Shown: positions 43,591-52,394 of the stretch, one piece after another
How positions within the stretch are numbered: position 1 is the first letter of the stretch
Layout: each line of letters opens with the position of its first letter
Assembly: GCF_026914305.1 (NCBI RefSeq)
Contig: NZ_CP113866.1
Coordinates: 814,183-878,182, forward strand
Source of the DNA: Caldicellulosiruptor acetigenus
Lineage (GTDB): Bacteria; Bacillota; Thermoanaerobacteria; Caldicellulosiruptorales; Caldicellulosiruptoraceae
Direction: 5' to 3'
Length of the DNA stretch: 64,000 bases
Notes under the pieces: generated by a model
Seen by the model: the letters and a program-made list of their open reading frames with translations, nothing else
The model's database searches: none
Told to the model about the DNA's origin: nothing
Position numbers and translations under genes: made by a program

Positions 43591-44622
43591 ATGAGTAAGA
43601 TAGTAAATGTCAAATTCAATGTCAAATACTACGAGTATGATAAGCCTTTTCACATCACTGGAAGTATATCTTCTGAGACAAAAAATGTGGAAGTAGAAGT
43701 CACACTTGAAAGTGGTGCCAAAGGTTACGGTGAAGCTGCACCTTCATTTAGAGTCAATGGGGAAAAGGTTGAAATGATCTCTGCACTCGAGCCTTTTGTG
43801 AGAGATTCGCTTGTTGGACTTGATGTGCGACAGTATCGAAAGATCTTTGAAATAACTGATAAGCTATTTGCTGTTCCCAGTTTAAAGGCTGCTATTCAAT
43901 ATGCTGTTTTGGATGCATTGAGTGAAGAGACGAATATTCATGTCTACCAACTTCTTGGCGGAGCTTTGAAAGAGATTGAAACGGATAAAACAGTAGGGAT
44001 AGACACAATTGAAAATAGAGTTAGCGAAGCAAAAAAAATTTTTGACTCGGGCTTTAGGGTCATAAAGATAAAGGTTGGAGAAAATTTGAAAGAAGATATA
44101 GAAGCAATGCTTGAGATTTACAAGGTGACCAAAGGTGCAAAATACATTGTGGATGCGAATATGGGATACACACCAAAGCAAGCAGTGGAGTTTGCCCAGC
44201 AGATTTACAAAGCAGGAATAGACATAGCTGTGTATGAACAACCAGTTATTTCAAGTGATATCGATGGGCTCAGATTTGTCAGATTTCATGTTCCTTTTCC
44301 TGTTGCTGCCGATGAGTCTGCTAAGACAAAATTTGATGTCATGAGATTGATACGTGAAGAAGCTGTAGATTATGTGAATATAAAGCTGATGAAATCCGGA
44401 ATAAGCGATGCTCTTTCTATTGTAGAGCTTGCAAAGAGTGCTAACCTGAGGTTAATGATAGGATGTATGTCTGAATCAAGCGTCGGGATTAATCAGAGTG
44501 TTCACTTTGCCCTTGGAACTGGAGCATTTGACTTCCATGATCTTGACAGTAATCTAATGTTAAAAGAACCAAAGTTTAGAGGGAAATTCATTCAAAATGG
44601 AGCGAAGATGATAGGATATTAA
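43591..44622 (+). CDS. Dipeptide epimerase (enolase superfamily, L-Ala-D/L-Glu type)
   Basis: This 343-aa protein belongs to the muconate-lactonising subgroup of the enolase superfamily. The catalytic Lys is in KIKVGEN, metal ligands in VDANMGY, YEQP and AADESA, and the second base Lys in IKLMKSG. The DLDSNLML segment matches the DxD motif that marks Ala-Glu dipeptide epimerases. It would convert L-Ala-D-Glu from peptidoglycan to L-Ala-L-Glu for recycling. It is co-oriented with the transglutaminase-like gene, with GGAGAGGGTG upstream. Confidence 0.88.
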   Translation: MSKIVNVKFNVKYYEYDKPFHITGSISSETKNVEVEVTLESGAKGYGEAAPSFRVNGEKVEMISALEPFVRDSLVGLDVRQYRKIFEITDKLFAVPSLKAAIQYAVLDALSEETNIHVYQLLGGALKEIETDKTVGIDTIENRVSEAKKIFDSGFRVIKIKVGENLKEDIEAMLEIYKVTKGAKYIVDANMGYTPKQAVEFAQQIYKAGIDIAVYEQPVISSDIDGLRFVRFHVPFPVAADESAKTKFDVMRLIREEAVDYVNIKLMKSGISDALSIVELAKSANLRLMIGCMSESSVGINQSVHFALGTGAFDFHDLDSNLMLKEPKFRGKFIQNGAKMIGY

Positions 44623-44737
44623 GTGAAGTTTAGTAACAACAAAATTTGCAAAAAGATGCTACTTTTAATATTCCGATTTGGTTTAAAATTTTTATTTTTG
44701 TTGTAAAATTAAGTGCAATAGGGTAAGAAATATTGAA

Positions 44738-44809
44738 GCCATAGCTTCAAACTGTGTATGGTATTAGTTGAGAATACAAACACATACAAAGAAGGTTTGA
44801 AGCTATGGC
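44738..44809 (+). repeat. Inverted repeat before the IS30-type transposase
   Basis: GCCATAGCTTCAAAC (44738-44752) and GTTTGAAGCTATGGC (44795-44809) are perfect inverse complements. The right arm covers the transposase start codon (44805). It may be a hairpin that limits translation or part of the element end. Confidence 0.65.
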
Positions 44810-45528
44810 CTATGATAATAATACCAAAAAGAGAAGGAAATTTAAACACACAAGTAGAGCCGAAAGAGGAGCGATAGAAAAACTGATAGAGCTTGGTCTG
44901 ACCATAAGAGAAATAGCAAGAAGATTAGGCAGAAATGCAAGTACTATTTCACAGCAGGATAAAGCAAGGAACAACAACTCAAACGAAGAGTGATTTGAGT
45001 ACATTTGAAAAGTATTTAGCACCAACAGGACAAGCTGTGTATAACAAAAACAGAGCAAGGTACGGTAGAAAAAGTAAACTTTTAGAAGTGAAAGAATTTT
45101 TGAAGCTTGCAGAAAAGCTGAAAGATAAGTGGTCAGTCGATGCGGTGGTTGGATACTGCAGACAGGAACTTGGATTTAGCAAAGAAAGGATGGTATGTAC
45201 AAAGACATTATACAACTGGATAGGAAAAGGGTTTTTGAAAGTAAAGAACATAGATTTGCCAATTAGAGTTAGATTAAAGCCAAGGAAAGTAAGCAGAAAA
45301 GTAGCAAAGAATAAGCCAAAAGGCAAGAGTATAGAAGAAAGACCGTAGAAAGTAAATAACAGCGAAGAATTTGGACATTGGAAGATAGGTACTTTCGAAG
45401 CTTAAGCGTTCTTCAGCCAGTGTATTGGTTACTCTAACAGAGAGGTTAACAAGATTTGGTCTGATTTTTGTAATACTGAAAAAAATACCTGAGAATATTT
45501 ATCAGCAAGTATTTCATCAGGAGTTGCA
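44805..45528 (+). pseudogene. IS30-family transposase, broken
   Basis: The N-terminal segment (TSRAERGAIEKLIELGLTIREIARRLGRNASTIS) is the helix-turn-helix of IS30-type transposases. A frameshift near 44955 moves into the frame with KSKLLEVKEF and YNWIGKG; a stop at 45346-45348 breaks IEERP, but EEFGHWKIGTF continues, and a further piece (VLVTLTERLTRFGLIFV, with KKIPENIYQ) is out of frame again. The middle containing the first catalytic Asp region is shortened. No intact right-end repeat is visible. Confidence 0.8.
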
Positions 45529-45667
45529 GCTTTAATGAAAATATTGGGTGATATTCTTACTACTACATCTCTGTACTACTGCATGTTTACAAACTTACAT
45601 TGGAGTTTCAGGCTTTTTTCCAATTCCTTAATTCTAACTATGATGCAAATTTGACAAAACACATCAG

Positions 45668-46036
45668 ATGACTTTTTTTGAGGACGTTAGAATGGAAATA
45701 TTAAACCAGTTCGTAGAATACAACAAGATTCCTCGATTTATGTTCTGGGGGTATGGAAAGGGTACAGATGGAGTGAATTATGCAGAACCCGAGAAAGCTT
45801 TTGTGGATTGGTTGTACGTTCGTGGGCTGCGTCAGAAGTGGCCTTTTGAGAGGATTTGCTCTATGATGGAAGATATGTATCTAACTGACGAAGATTTCAG
45901 CTTGGACAAGGTGAGGGAATACATTAAAGAGATTGAGAACAAAGATTTAAGCAGCAGACTTTTAAAGCTGTTCGAAGATGCACTTAAGGATGTGTTTGAG
46001 AAGAACAAAAATAACCCATTCAGCAAGATTTTGTAG
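45668..46036 (+). CDS. C-terminal fragment resembling AbiEi-type antitoxin
   Basis: This 122-aa frame contains FMFWGYGKGTDGVNYAEPEKAFVDWLY, which resembles the segment F-x-G-x(n)-ATPEKALLDWLY of AbiEi-type regulators (type IV antitoxins). The N-terminal winged-helix half is absent, and the ATG at 45668 has no ribosome site. It is probably the truncated 3' part of an antitoxin gene. The cognate nucleotidyltransferase toxin is not nearby. Confidence 0.45.
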   Translation: MTFFEDVRMEILNQFVEYNKIPRFMFWGYGKGTDGVNYAEPEKAFVDWLYVRGLRQKWPFERICSMMEDMYLTDEDFSLDKVREYIKEIENKDLSSRLLKLFEDALKDVFEKNKNNPFSKIL

Positions 46037-46313
46037 TGGTAAGAAGCATGGTTGTGCCAAAGTTTTACAAGAAATTGGCTATTTTCATGGCTGAGATTGT
46101 TCTTGCAGTGCTTTGTTTTCTTGTTATAATGATAGTTAATTGTGGACTACCATCTACCTACAAAGTTAAACTGCCCTTATTCTCACAGGGTGGTTTACAC
46201 ACCCACTACTGAGTATCTGCTCTACAGTAGACTCATCAGGTTTTAGAGTTTATTGGCTTCAACCCAGCATAGTTATTAATCCTTCAGCGTTCAATGAATA
46301 ATGTACCTGCTCA
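46037..46313. other. Gap before vapBC with one small open frame
   Basis: No convincing gene is present. A 54-codon frame (46048-46212) is listed separately. The rest, including the stretch CCCACTACTGAGTATCTGC near 46202, shows nothing I recognise. Confidence 0.5.
46048..46212 (+). CDS. Possible small membrane protein
   Basis: A 54-aa frame from ATG 46048 contains one hydrophobic segment (IVLAVLCFLVIMIV). There is only a weak ribosome site. The position between an antitoxin fragment and vapBC makes it a candidate small toxin or just chance. Confidence 0.3.
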   Translation: MVVPKFYKKLAIFMAEIVLAVLCFLVIMIVNCGLPSTYKVKLPLFSQGGLHTHY

Positions 46314-46342
46314 TTGAAATTTTAAACTTCATGGATTATAAT
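46314..46342 (+). promoter_or_regulatory. Promoter for vapBC
   Basis: TTGAAA at 46314-46319 and TATAAT at 46337-46342 have a 17-base spacer and lie 34 bases before the antitoxin start. Confidence 0.7.
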
Positions 46343-46375
46343 AAACTCAGAACAATTGGTAGAGAGGTGGTTTAG

Positions 46376-46642
46376 ATGATACAGGCAACGTCAAAGATTA
46401 CTGGAAGGGGTCAAGTACAACTGCCAGCTGAGATAAGGAAAGTTATTGGTGGGGAGATAGGGGACACTGTACTTTTCACGATGCAGGACGACGGCAAAGT
46501 TGTAATTGAAGTGATAAAGAAGCGAAAACTATCAGAGCTTGGCGGTTCTCTGAAGTCATCAGTTGCGTTCACGGATTTGGAACATGAAGCAAATAGCACA
46601 AAAGAAATCTGGGTAAACAAGAGAGTGAAGGGGACACAGTAA
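46376..46642 (+). CDS. vapB: AbrB-type antitoxin (VapB-like)
   Basis: This 88-aa protein has the SpoVT/AbrB swapped-hairpin DNA-binding domain (SKITGRGQVQLPAEIRKVIG, then GDTVLFTMQDDG). The C-terminal tail would wrap the toxin. AGAGAGGTGG precedes the ATG. Its stop overlaps the first base of the toxin start (46642), so the pair is translationally coupled and should be autoregulated. Confidence 0.9.
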   Translation: MIQATSKITGRGQVQLPAEIRKVIGGEIGDTVLFTMQDDGKVVIEVIKKRKLSELGGSLKSSVAFTDLEHEANSTKEIWVNKRVKGTQ

Positions 46643-47052
46643 TGGAAAAGGTTTGGATTGATGCAAATGTTATTTTGAGATATCTTTTGCAAGACCACCA
46701 GGAGTTTTTCCAGAAAGCTCAGAAGATTATGCTCGAAGCGGAGCAGGGGAAGTTAAAACTGCTTGTTGTCCCAATCACGATTGCAGAGGTTGTATGGACT
46801 CTTGAGTTGTTTTATAAGATACCAAGGAAGGAGATAGCTGATGTTCTAAGTGCTTTCATATGCTCTGATGGTATTGAAGCAGAGGAAGCTGATGTTGTTC
46901 TTTTTGCACTCAAAAGCTACAAGGAAAGCAATGTTGATTTCATTGATGCATATCTTTCTCATCACATGGCAAAGTTGGGGAACAACAAGATCTTCACTTT
47001 TGATAAGAAACATTTTTCACGACTTGATGTAGAAATTTTGAGTACAGATTAA
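46642..47052 (+). CDS. vapC: PIN-domain toxin (VapC-like ribonuclease)
   Basis: This 136-aa PIN protein has the acidic active site: Asp7 in VWIDANVILRYLL, a Glu in ITIAEVVWTLE (about 49), Asp in VDFIDAYLSHH (about 99) and Asp in IFTFDKKHF (about 117). All residues expected of an active VapC-type RNase are present. It forms an intact pair with the AbrB-type gene immediately upstream, the only complete toxin-antitoxin system in the island. Confidence 0.9.
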   Translation: MEKVWIDANVILRYLLQDHQEFFQKAQKIMLEAEQGKLKLLVVPITIAEVVWTLELFYKIPRKEIADVLSAFICSDGIEAEEADVVLFALKSYKESNVDFIDAYLSHHMAKLGNNKIFTFDKKHFSRLDVEILSTD

Positions 47053-47063
47053 GAATAGTGAAA

Positions 47064-47388
47064 ATGGTTCCCATGGAACCGACTCCAGCACCCTTAAATG
47101 AACTCGATGATTTCTTTGGAGTAAGCATAGATTATCTGCTGTACAGGACTGATTGTGCGTGTCTCAGAAAAGCAAGATACAAAAAACAGTCAACTGCAAA
47201 CTCCAACAGATGCAAACAAAGAAACTGCCACTGACGATATAAAAGAGTTATTGCTTCTGGCTCAAAATCTGCAGGAGGAAGATTTGAAACTTTTAAAACA
47301 AATGGCAAAAAGGCTTGGGAGGCAATCTGCAATTTTCTATACCCAAGAATGCTGCCATTTAAGTCAAAAAAACAATTTGAAATTTTAG
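47064..47388 (+). pseudogene. XRE-family regulator, decayed
   Basis: The first frame reads ELDDFFGVSIDYLLYRTD, matching the last helix of an XRE helix-turn-helix domain, and a second frame from about 47155 reads VSEKQDTKNSQ, then LLLLAQNLQEEDLKLLKQMAKRLG, the usual C-terminal helix pair. The HTH N-terminus is missing, and a frameshift near 47150 splits the rest. It lies just upstream of hamAB. Confidence 0.6.
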
Positions 47389-47650
47389 GTTGCAGGTAAG
47401 GAAAGGAGTTTGTAGGATGTTAAACACAACTGCAAAAGATGAGGAGTAGAAATTTCTTAAATGCAATTGTGTTATAATAAAAAATTCCTTATAAACTTTG
47501 GAGATATCAAAATATTTAGGCTTACCAGAAGATATGGTATAATAAAGTCGAAAAACTTGAGTGGAAGAACGAAAACACATAAAATTGGGATATTATCTGC
47601 ATTGGGGTTACAAATGAGTTAGGCGTAAGTACAAATTGGAGATGGTGATT
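47389..47650. other. Upstream region of hamAB
   Basis: No gene is apparent. Two candidate -10 boxes TATAAT (47473-47478 and 47539-47544, the latter TGGTATAAT-like) could serve hamA, but -35 boxes are poor. Either may be the promoter. Confidence 0.4.
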
Positions 47651-48451
47651 ATGTCATCATTATCTTTAAAAATAGTATATGGGAATACTAATAGAAAAAC
47701 GGCATATGAAGGAATTGTTTTGCAAAATGGTTTCAACGAGTACTTATCTAAACGAGTAAAGAAAAGATTTTATGATATAGATGGTACTATGTTACTCATT
47801 AATGAGTTTGAGAATATAGCCTCAACAGGTTTTGAAAAATCTTTACTCGTTAATATATTTTCAATTTCACCACCTGCAGAAGACTGGAGAATTGGAGAAG
47901 CTTTAGCTGAATGTTATTTGGAAGATTTTGAGGGTACAAGATTTTATTACCCGCCTTTTAGAGATGCAAGGAATCCTAAAGCAAATCTTCAAGGAGCAGA
48001 TTTAGTTGGTTTTGTAGATATTGACGAAGAAAATACTATATTCTTATTTGGAGAAGTAAAAACATCTGAAGATAAAAATTCTCCGCCTCAAGTGATGTAT
48101 GGGAGATCAGGTATGATAGATCAACTTCGGAGTATACAAGGCGATCTAAACTTACAGAAATCACTAATTTCATGGCTTGGATTTAAGGTACAACCTTTGT
48201 TGGAAGAGGATCCATTTAAAAAAGATTATCTCAAAGCTTTAAAAACATACTTAAAGGAAGAAGCAGAGTACAAGTATTTTCTTTTTGGTGTATTAATTCG
48301 AGATACTGAACCAAAAAGTACAGACTTGAAATCGAGGTACGAATCCTTGAAAAACAACCTATCTAAGGGAGCACGATTAAAATTGATTGCCTTATATATT
48401 CCAATATCAATCAAAAATATGAAAAATTATATTGTTGATGAAGGTGGATAA
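47651..48451 (+). CDS. hamA: Hachiman defence protein HamA (DUF1837 nuclease-like)
   Basis: This 266-aa protein starts at ATG 47651, with GGAGATGGTGAT upstream. It has the layout of HamA/DUF1837: EALAECYLEDFEG, then LQGADLVGFVDID (about 115) and FLFGEVKTS (about 133-138). The D...ExK spacing fits a PD-(D/E)xK nuclease active site. In Hachiman, HamA forms a complex with the HamB helicase and is known to degrade DNA. HamB starts one base after its stop. The identification is from family memory and gene pairing. Confidence 0.8.
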   Translation: MSSLSLKIVYGNTNRKTAYEGIVLQNGFNEYLSKRVKKRFYDIDGTMLLINEFENIASTGFEKSLLVNIFSISPPAEDWRIGEALAECYLEDFEGTRFYYPPFRDARNPKANLQGADLVGFVDIDEENTIFLFGEVKTSEDKNSPPQVMYGRSGMIDQLRSIQGDLNLQKSLISWLGFKVQPLLEEDPFKKDYLKALKTYLKEEAEYKYFLFGVLIRDTEPKSTDLKSRYESLKNNLSKGARLKLIALYIPISIKNMKNYIVDEGG

Positions 48452-48452
48452 A

Positions 48453-51400
48453 ATGAATGAGATTGCTCACTGGATAATAAGTGAACTTCCAGAGGACATT
48501 CGAAGAAAAGCAGATGAAATAATTAACAAGAGAAAAATTGAAAATAAGTTATTTACTAAATCTACTTTGGTCCATGAAGAAAAAGAGTTACTTGAAAAAG
48601 TGTTGGAAATATACGAATTGGCGATAATAGATTTATGGGACAAAGAAGAAAAGAAAAATGAGTTTTCATTTTTAAATAAAAAATGCTTTGACATAATTCA
48701 AGTATTTCCTTTACCTCAAGATGATATTCCCAAAATTAAACATGTTTTGAAGTTGATAGGTTATTCATATTTAGGTGAGAAATGGGAAGATGGCAAAAGA
48801 TTTTTAATAGAAGAAAAGAATGCATGGTCAGTTAGTATTGATGATAAAACCACGTGGGATGAAAGGCTATTTAAGAAAACGTATTTAGCGATATTATATC
48901 TTGTTAAGAAAAACTCTTGGGAAGACCTCAGAAATGCAATAGATCTAATTAACAGTTTGCGAGATGAGCAAAAAGACTATGAAGAAAGATATTTGGAGTC
49001 TATAGATATAGAATTTAAAAAAGGTGCTGCTCTAGAACTAGCTTCATTCTATCACTTTGCTAAATCTATAGAAATATTGGGAGAATTTATGTTGGAGGGT
49101 GAACCTTCAAGTGATAAAGTTATAAGCGAATTAGAGTATCATTTAAACAAAGGAGTTTATTTTTGCGACTTTTCGGGAAATTTTGAATTTTCTCTTATTC
49201 TTCGACTTATGTTAGCAATGTTTAAAAAGATGGTATTCAATTCTATATGGCGTGTTTCAGAAAAAATTAATTCTAAAATAACTAGTTTTGTGAAAACTAT
49301 AACTAAAGCATCAAAGCCAGTATATGAACTGTTATATCCTCAAAGGGCTGCTATATTGGAAATGGGATTGTTGGATCCGGCCTCTCGTGGAATTGTAGTT
49401 AATCTACCGACATCAAGTGGAAAAACTTTAATCGCAGAGTTTAAGATTTTACAAGCTCTAAATCAGTTTGAAAATGGTTGGGTTGCTTATGCTGTTCCTA
49501 CTAGAGCACTGGTAAATCAAATAACCAATAGATTAATAAAGGATTTGGGGCATGAACCATTAAACCTAAAAGTAGAAAAGATGTCAGGGGCATTAGAAGT
49601 TGATTTTTTTGAGGAAAAACTAATTGAAGAGAAAGCTTTTGATATTCTAATTACCACTTATGAAAAATTAAATTTACTGATAAGACAAGGAATTGAAGAA
49701 AGATTAGGTCGTAAGTTGGTATTATTAATTGTTGACGAAGCACATAATATAGAAAGCCCAGACAGAGGATTAAACATAGAAATGCTCATATCTATAGTGA
49801 AGAGTGACTGCAAGTATGCAAATTTCTTGCTCTTAACTCCTTTTATTCCTAATTCTCGGGAGGTTTCTAAATGGATAAGTCCAGATAATCCGAAGTCCAT
49901 TGAAGTTCAATTACAATGGTGGAAACCTAATGATCAGATCGTAGGAGTTTATTACGCAGAGGGAGAAAAGCGGAAATGGAAAACTTATTTTGAGCCATTA
50001 ATTACAACACATTCTACAATCTTTTTCTCTGATAAAGTACAAATTGGCAGTTACAATGATCTTTTCAATGTTTCGCGTTCGAAACTTAATAATAAATCTC
50101 TTTTGACATCTATTGTTGCTAAACAGTTAGAAGATGTTGGATCTTTATTAATAGTTGCTAGAACAATAAATGAGACATGGGAGATTGCAGATCATCTTTA
50201 TAGTTATTTTGATAATGTAGAGGATGAAGATATTCTATTGGTCCAGAGATTTGTTGCCGCAGAACTGGGGGAGAATTTTCCATTAGTCAAATATTTATCA
50301 AAAGGAATAGGTATTCACCACGCAGGTTTACCTGATGAAGTAAGATATCTAATGGAATGGTTAATGGAAGAAAATAAACTGCGTGTTTTAGTTGCAACTA
50401 CTACTATAGCCCAGGGTATAAATTTCCCAGTTTCTGCAGTCTTAATGGCTTCATATAGCTATCCATTTGGAGAAATGCCTGTTAGGGACTTCTGGAACAT
50501 TGTAGGTAGAGCAGGAAGAATAGATCAAAAATCTCTTGGTATTGTAGGAATTGCTGTTAAAAATGAGAATGATAAACGTAAGATTATGGATTATGTACGT
50601 AAGCAAACGGGAGATCTTATTTCTATACTTGTAAAAATGGTTGATGAATTAGAAAATCTAGGACAAGAACTTGGAATGGAGTTAATTATTCGTTATCCAG
50701 AATGGTCAGCTTTTCTTCAATATATATCTCACTTGTATAAACAATATAATAATGTTTCTGAATTAATTACTAGACTTGAAATGGAGCTCAATAGAACTTA
50801 TGGCTATATAATTTTAAATCAGAGGAAAAAAGAAGTCTTGAAGAATGCTGTAAAACAGTATGTTGATAAATTAAGCGGTAAAGAATACTTGGTAAATTTA
50901 GCTGATCAAACAGGTTTCTCTCCTGATTCCATAGAAAGAGCAATATACAAAATAAGAGAGCTAAAGTTAAAACAATCTGATTGGTATAGCAGTAAAATGT
51001 TTAATAATGAAACAGGAATATTAAAAAAACTAATTGGAGTTATGCTCTCTGTTCCTGAAGTTAAAAAAAGTTTAGAAATTGATATACCAGGAGAAACAAA
51101 AACTTACTCTAAATTATCTCACTTGATTATAGATTGGGTGTCTGGAAAAGAGTTTACTGAAATAGCCAAAAATATATGGGGTAGCGACGATCCAAGAAAA
51201 ATTTCTGATTGCGTAAAAGCCATTTACCAAAAGGTTGTAAATGGTGCTACATGGGGATTGGCAGCTTTTTTGAGTATGCCTACATCTGGAATTAATTTTT
51301 CGCAACTTACAGAAGACGAAATAAGGAATCTGAAAAATATTCCTGCTATGGTATATTATGGTGTGAATACTGAAGAAGGTATTGTAATGAGAATAAATAA

Positions 51401-51593
51401 TGTTCCAAGATCTATTGCAAATAAACTTGGAGAAATATACAAAATGAAAAACGAAGATATATCTCCAAGATCTGCTTATGAGTGGTTAAAAAATATATCA
51501 ATTAGTATTTGGGATGAAAGCGTACCTTCAAATAAAAGTATCTCTGGTGCCGACTATAAAAGAATATGGGAAAAACTATCGGGAGAAAGATAA
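48453..51593 (+). CDS. hamB: Hachiman defence helicase HamB (Ski2-like)
   Basis: This protein of about 1046 aa starts at ATG 48453, with GAAGGTGG 6 bases upstream. An N-terminal region (1-300) is followed by a superfamily 2 helicase core: motif I PTSSGKT (about 318), DEAH box IVDEAHNIE (about 426), motif V ATTTIAQGINFPV and motif VI NIVGRAGRIDQ (about 680). Long loops (GIGIHHAGLPDEVRYLMEWL) are as in Ski2-type helicases. The C-terminal 300 residues are unassigned. All helicase motifs are intact, so the system may be active. Codon use is more AT-rich (many TTA, ATA) than chromosomal neighbours, which suggests transfer. Confidence 0.82.
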   Translation: MNEIAHWIISELPEDIRRKADEIINKRKIENKLFTKSTLVHEEKELLEKVLEIYELAIIDLWDKEEKKNEFSFLNKKCFDIIQVFPLPQDDIPKIKHVLKLIGYSYLGEKWEDGKRFLIEEKNAWSVSIDDKTTWDERLFKKTYLAILYLVKKNSWEDLRNAIDLINSLRDEQKDYEERYLESIDIEFKKGAALELASFYHFAKSIEILGEFMLEGEPSSDKVISELEYHLNKGVYFCDFSGNFEFSLILRLMLAMFKKMVFNSIWRVSEKINSKITSFVKTITKASKPVYELLYPQRAAILEMGLLDPASRGIVVNLPTSSGKTLIAEFKILQALNQFENGWVAYAVPTRALVNQITNRLIKDLGHEPLNLKVEKMSGALEVDFFEEKLIEEKAFDILITTYEKLNLLIRQGIEERLGRKLVLLIVDEAHNIESPDRGLNIEMLISIVKSDCKYANFLLLTPFIPNSREVSKWISPDNPKSIEVQLQWWKPNDQIVGVYYAEGEKRKWKTYFEPLITTHSTIFFSDKVQIGSYNDLFNVSRSKLNNKSLLTSIVAKQLEDVGSLLIVARTINETWEIADHLYSYFDNVEDEDILLVQRFVAAELGENFPLVKYLSKGIGIHHAGLPDEVRYLMEWLMEENKLRVLVATTTIAQGINFPVSAVLMASYSYPFGEMPVRDFWNIVGRAGRIDQKSLGIVGIAVKNENDKRKIMDYVRKQTGDLISILVKMVDELENLGQELGMELIIRYPEWSAFLQYISHLYKQYNNVSELITRLEMELNRTYGYIILNQRKKEVLKNAVKQYVDKLSGKEYLVNLADQTGFSPDSIERAIYKIRELKLKQSDWYSSKMFNNETGILKKLIGVMLSVPEVKKSLEIDIPGETKTYSKLSHLIIDWVSGKEFTEIAKNIWGSDDPRKISDCVKAIYQKVVNGATWGLAAFLSMPTSGINFSQLTEDEIRNLKNIPAMVYYGVNTEEGIVMRINNVPRSIANKLGEIYKMKNEDISPRSAYEWLKNISISIWDESVPSNKSISGADYKRIWEKLSGER

Positions 51594-51899
51594 ATGATAG
51601 TCTCCTTTGACCTAATGACAAGCAGACAGTTAAGCTTTACTTTATTCAAATTTGTTAAACTCCTCGTGCCATTGACCTTTAAATGTTGTATAATAAACTT
51701 ACAATTGTTAGCACCAATAGCATTAAAATGCATCTACAAAATGTAAAAATAAAATTCGAACATGTTCCAAAACAGCCCTGGGAGTCGAATTTCTCAGGGC
51801 TTTTTGATTTTCAGCTGATAGTTTCTGAGCGCAGGAATCTGGTTTTCCAATGCTCGGAACAGGTAACGATAAAGAAAGGACAAAAGAAAAGTACAAGCA
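51594..51899. other. Downstream of hamB
   Basis: No gene is seen on the plus strand. It contains the terminator at 51772-51808 and AT-rich sequence with a TATAAT at about 51689 lacking a matching -35. The minus strand may carry the most decayed end of the recombinase remnant. Confidence 0.4.
51772..51808 (+). terminator. Terminator downstream of hamB
   Basis: AGCCCTG (51774-51780) pairs with CAGGGCT (51795-51801) and is followed by TTTTTGATTTT. Confidence 0.72.
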
Positions 51900-52225
51900 T
51901 CTCATACTAGTGTTGGCTACCAAAATTGTCCCACCCTGATGTAAAGGCTTCTCGCCTGTGCATCTACGAAAAAGTTGAATCCAAAGCAGACACAGGACAA
52001 ACTTTAAAACCCTTGTGTTATTTACATTTTGCCATAGTAGGCGAACCTGAAAAGAGCTTTTCGGCAGGGTAAAAAGACAGCGCAACGGTAAAGGTCAAAA
52101 AAGTGTGTTACATGGTATTCATAGTCTCTAAGTGTTAATTCACTTCTCCCTTCAGCCCGTTTGTAAAACAGGAATTGCTGTAAAGCTTTTCGCCAATCCA
52201 TTTTGATAACGCTTCTTCTGGGCAT
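51900..52225 (-). pseudogene. Second tyrosine recombinase remnant (XerD-like)
   Basis: From ATG 52225 (GAGAGGTGG upstream) the minus strand reads MPRRSVIKMDWRKALQQFL and then FYKRAEGRSELTLRDYEYHVTHFF, which matches the N-terminal core-binding domain of XerD-like recombinases. The frame ends at 52022. A further piece in another frame (VSALDSTFS, then a stop, then REAFTSGWDN) resembles the box I region (LDTGxRxxEAF). Most of the catalytic domain is gone. It is unlike the first integrase in sequence. Confidence 0.5.
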
Positions 52226-52300
52226 AATAAAACCACCTCTCGCATTTTTCTTGCGATTGGTGGTCATGACTTGGCGTTTTGTAATCCAGTGGGGATATAC

Positions 52301-52338
52301 AAGTCCTATGGGACACATTTACCACAGGACTTGGGGTG
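52301..52338 (-). other. Stem-loop near the tRNA-Arg end
   Basis: CAAGTCCTATGG pairs with CCACAGGACTTG with one mismatch. On the plus strand it is followed by GGGTGTTTTT; on the minus strand there is no T-run. It lies about 57 bases beyond the tRNA-Arg 3' end and could be a transcript end or recombination structure. Confidence 0.4.
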
Positions 52339-52394
52339 TTTTTAAACCCATTTCCAAGTTTTTCTACTGCACTTAGTCCTTGATATATCTCATC

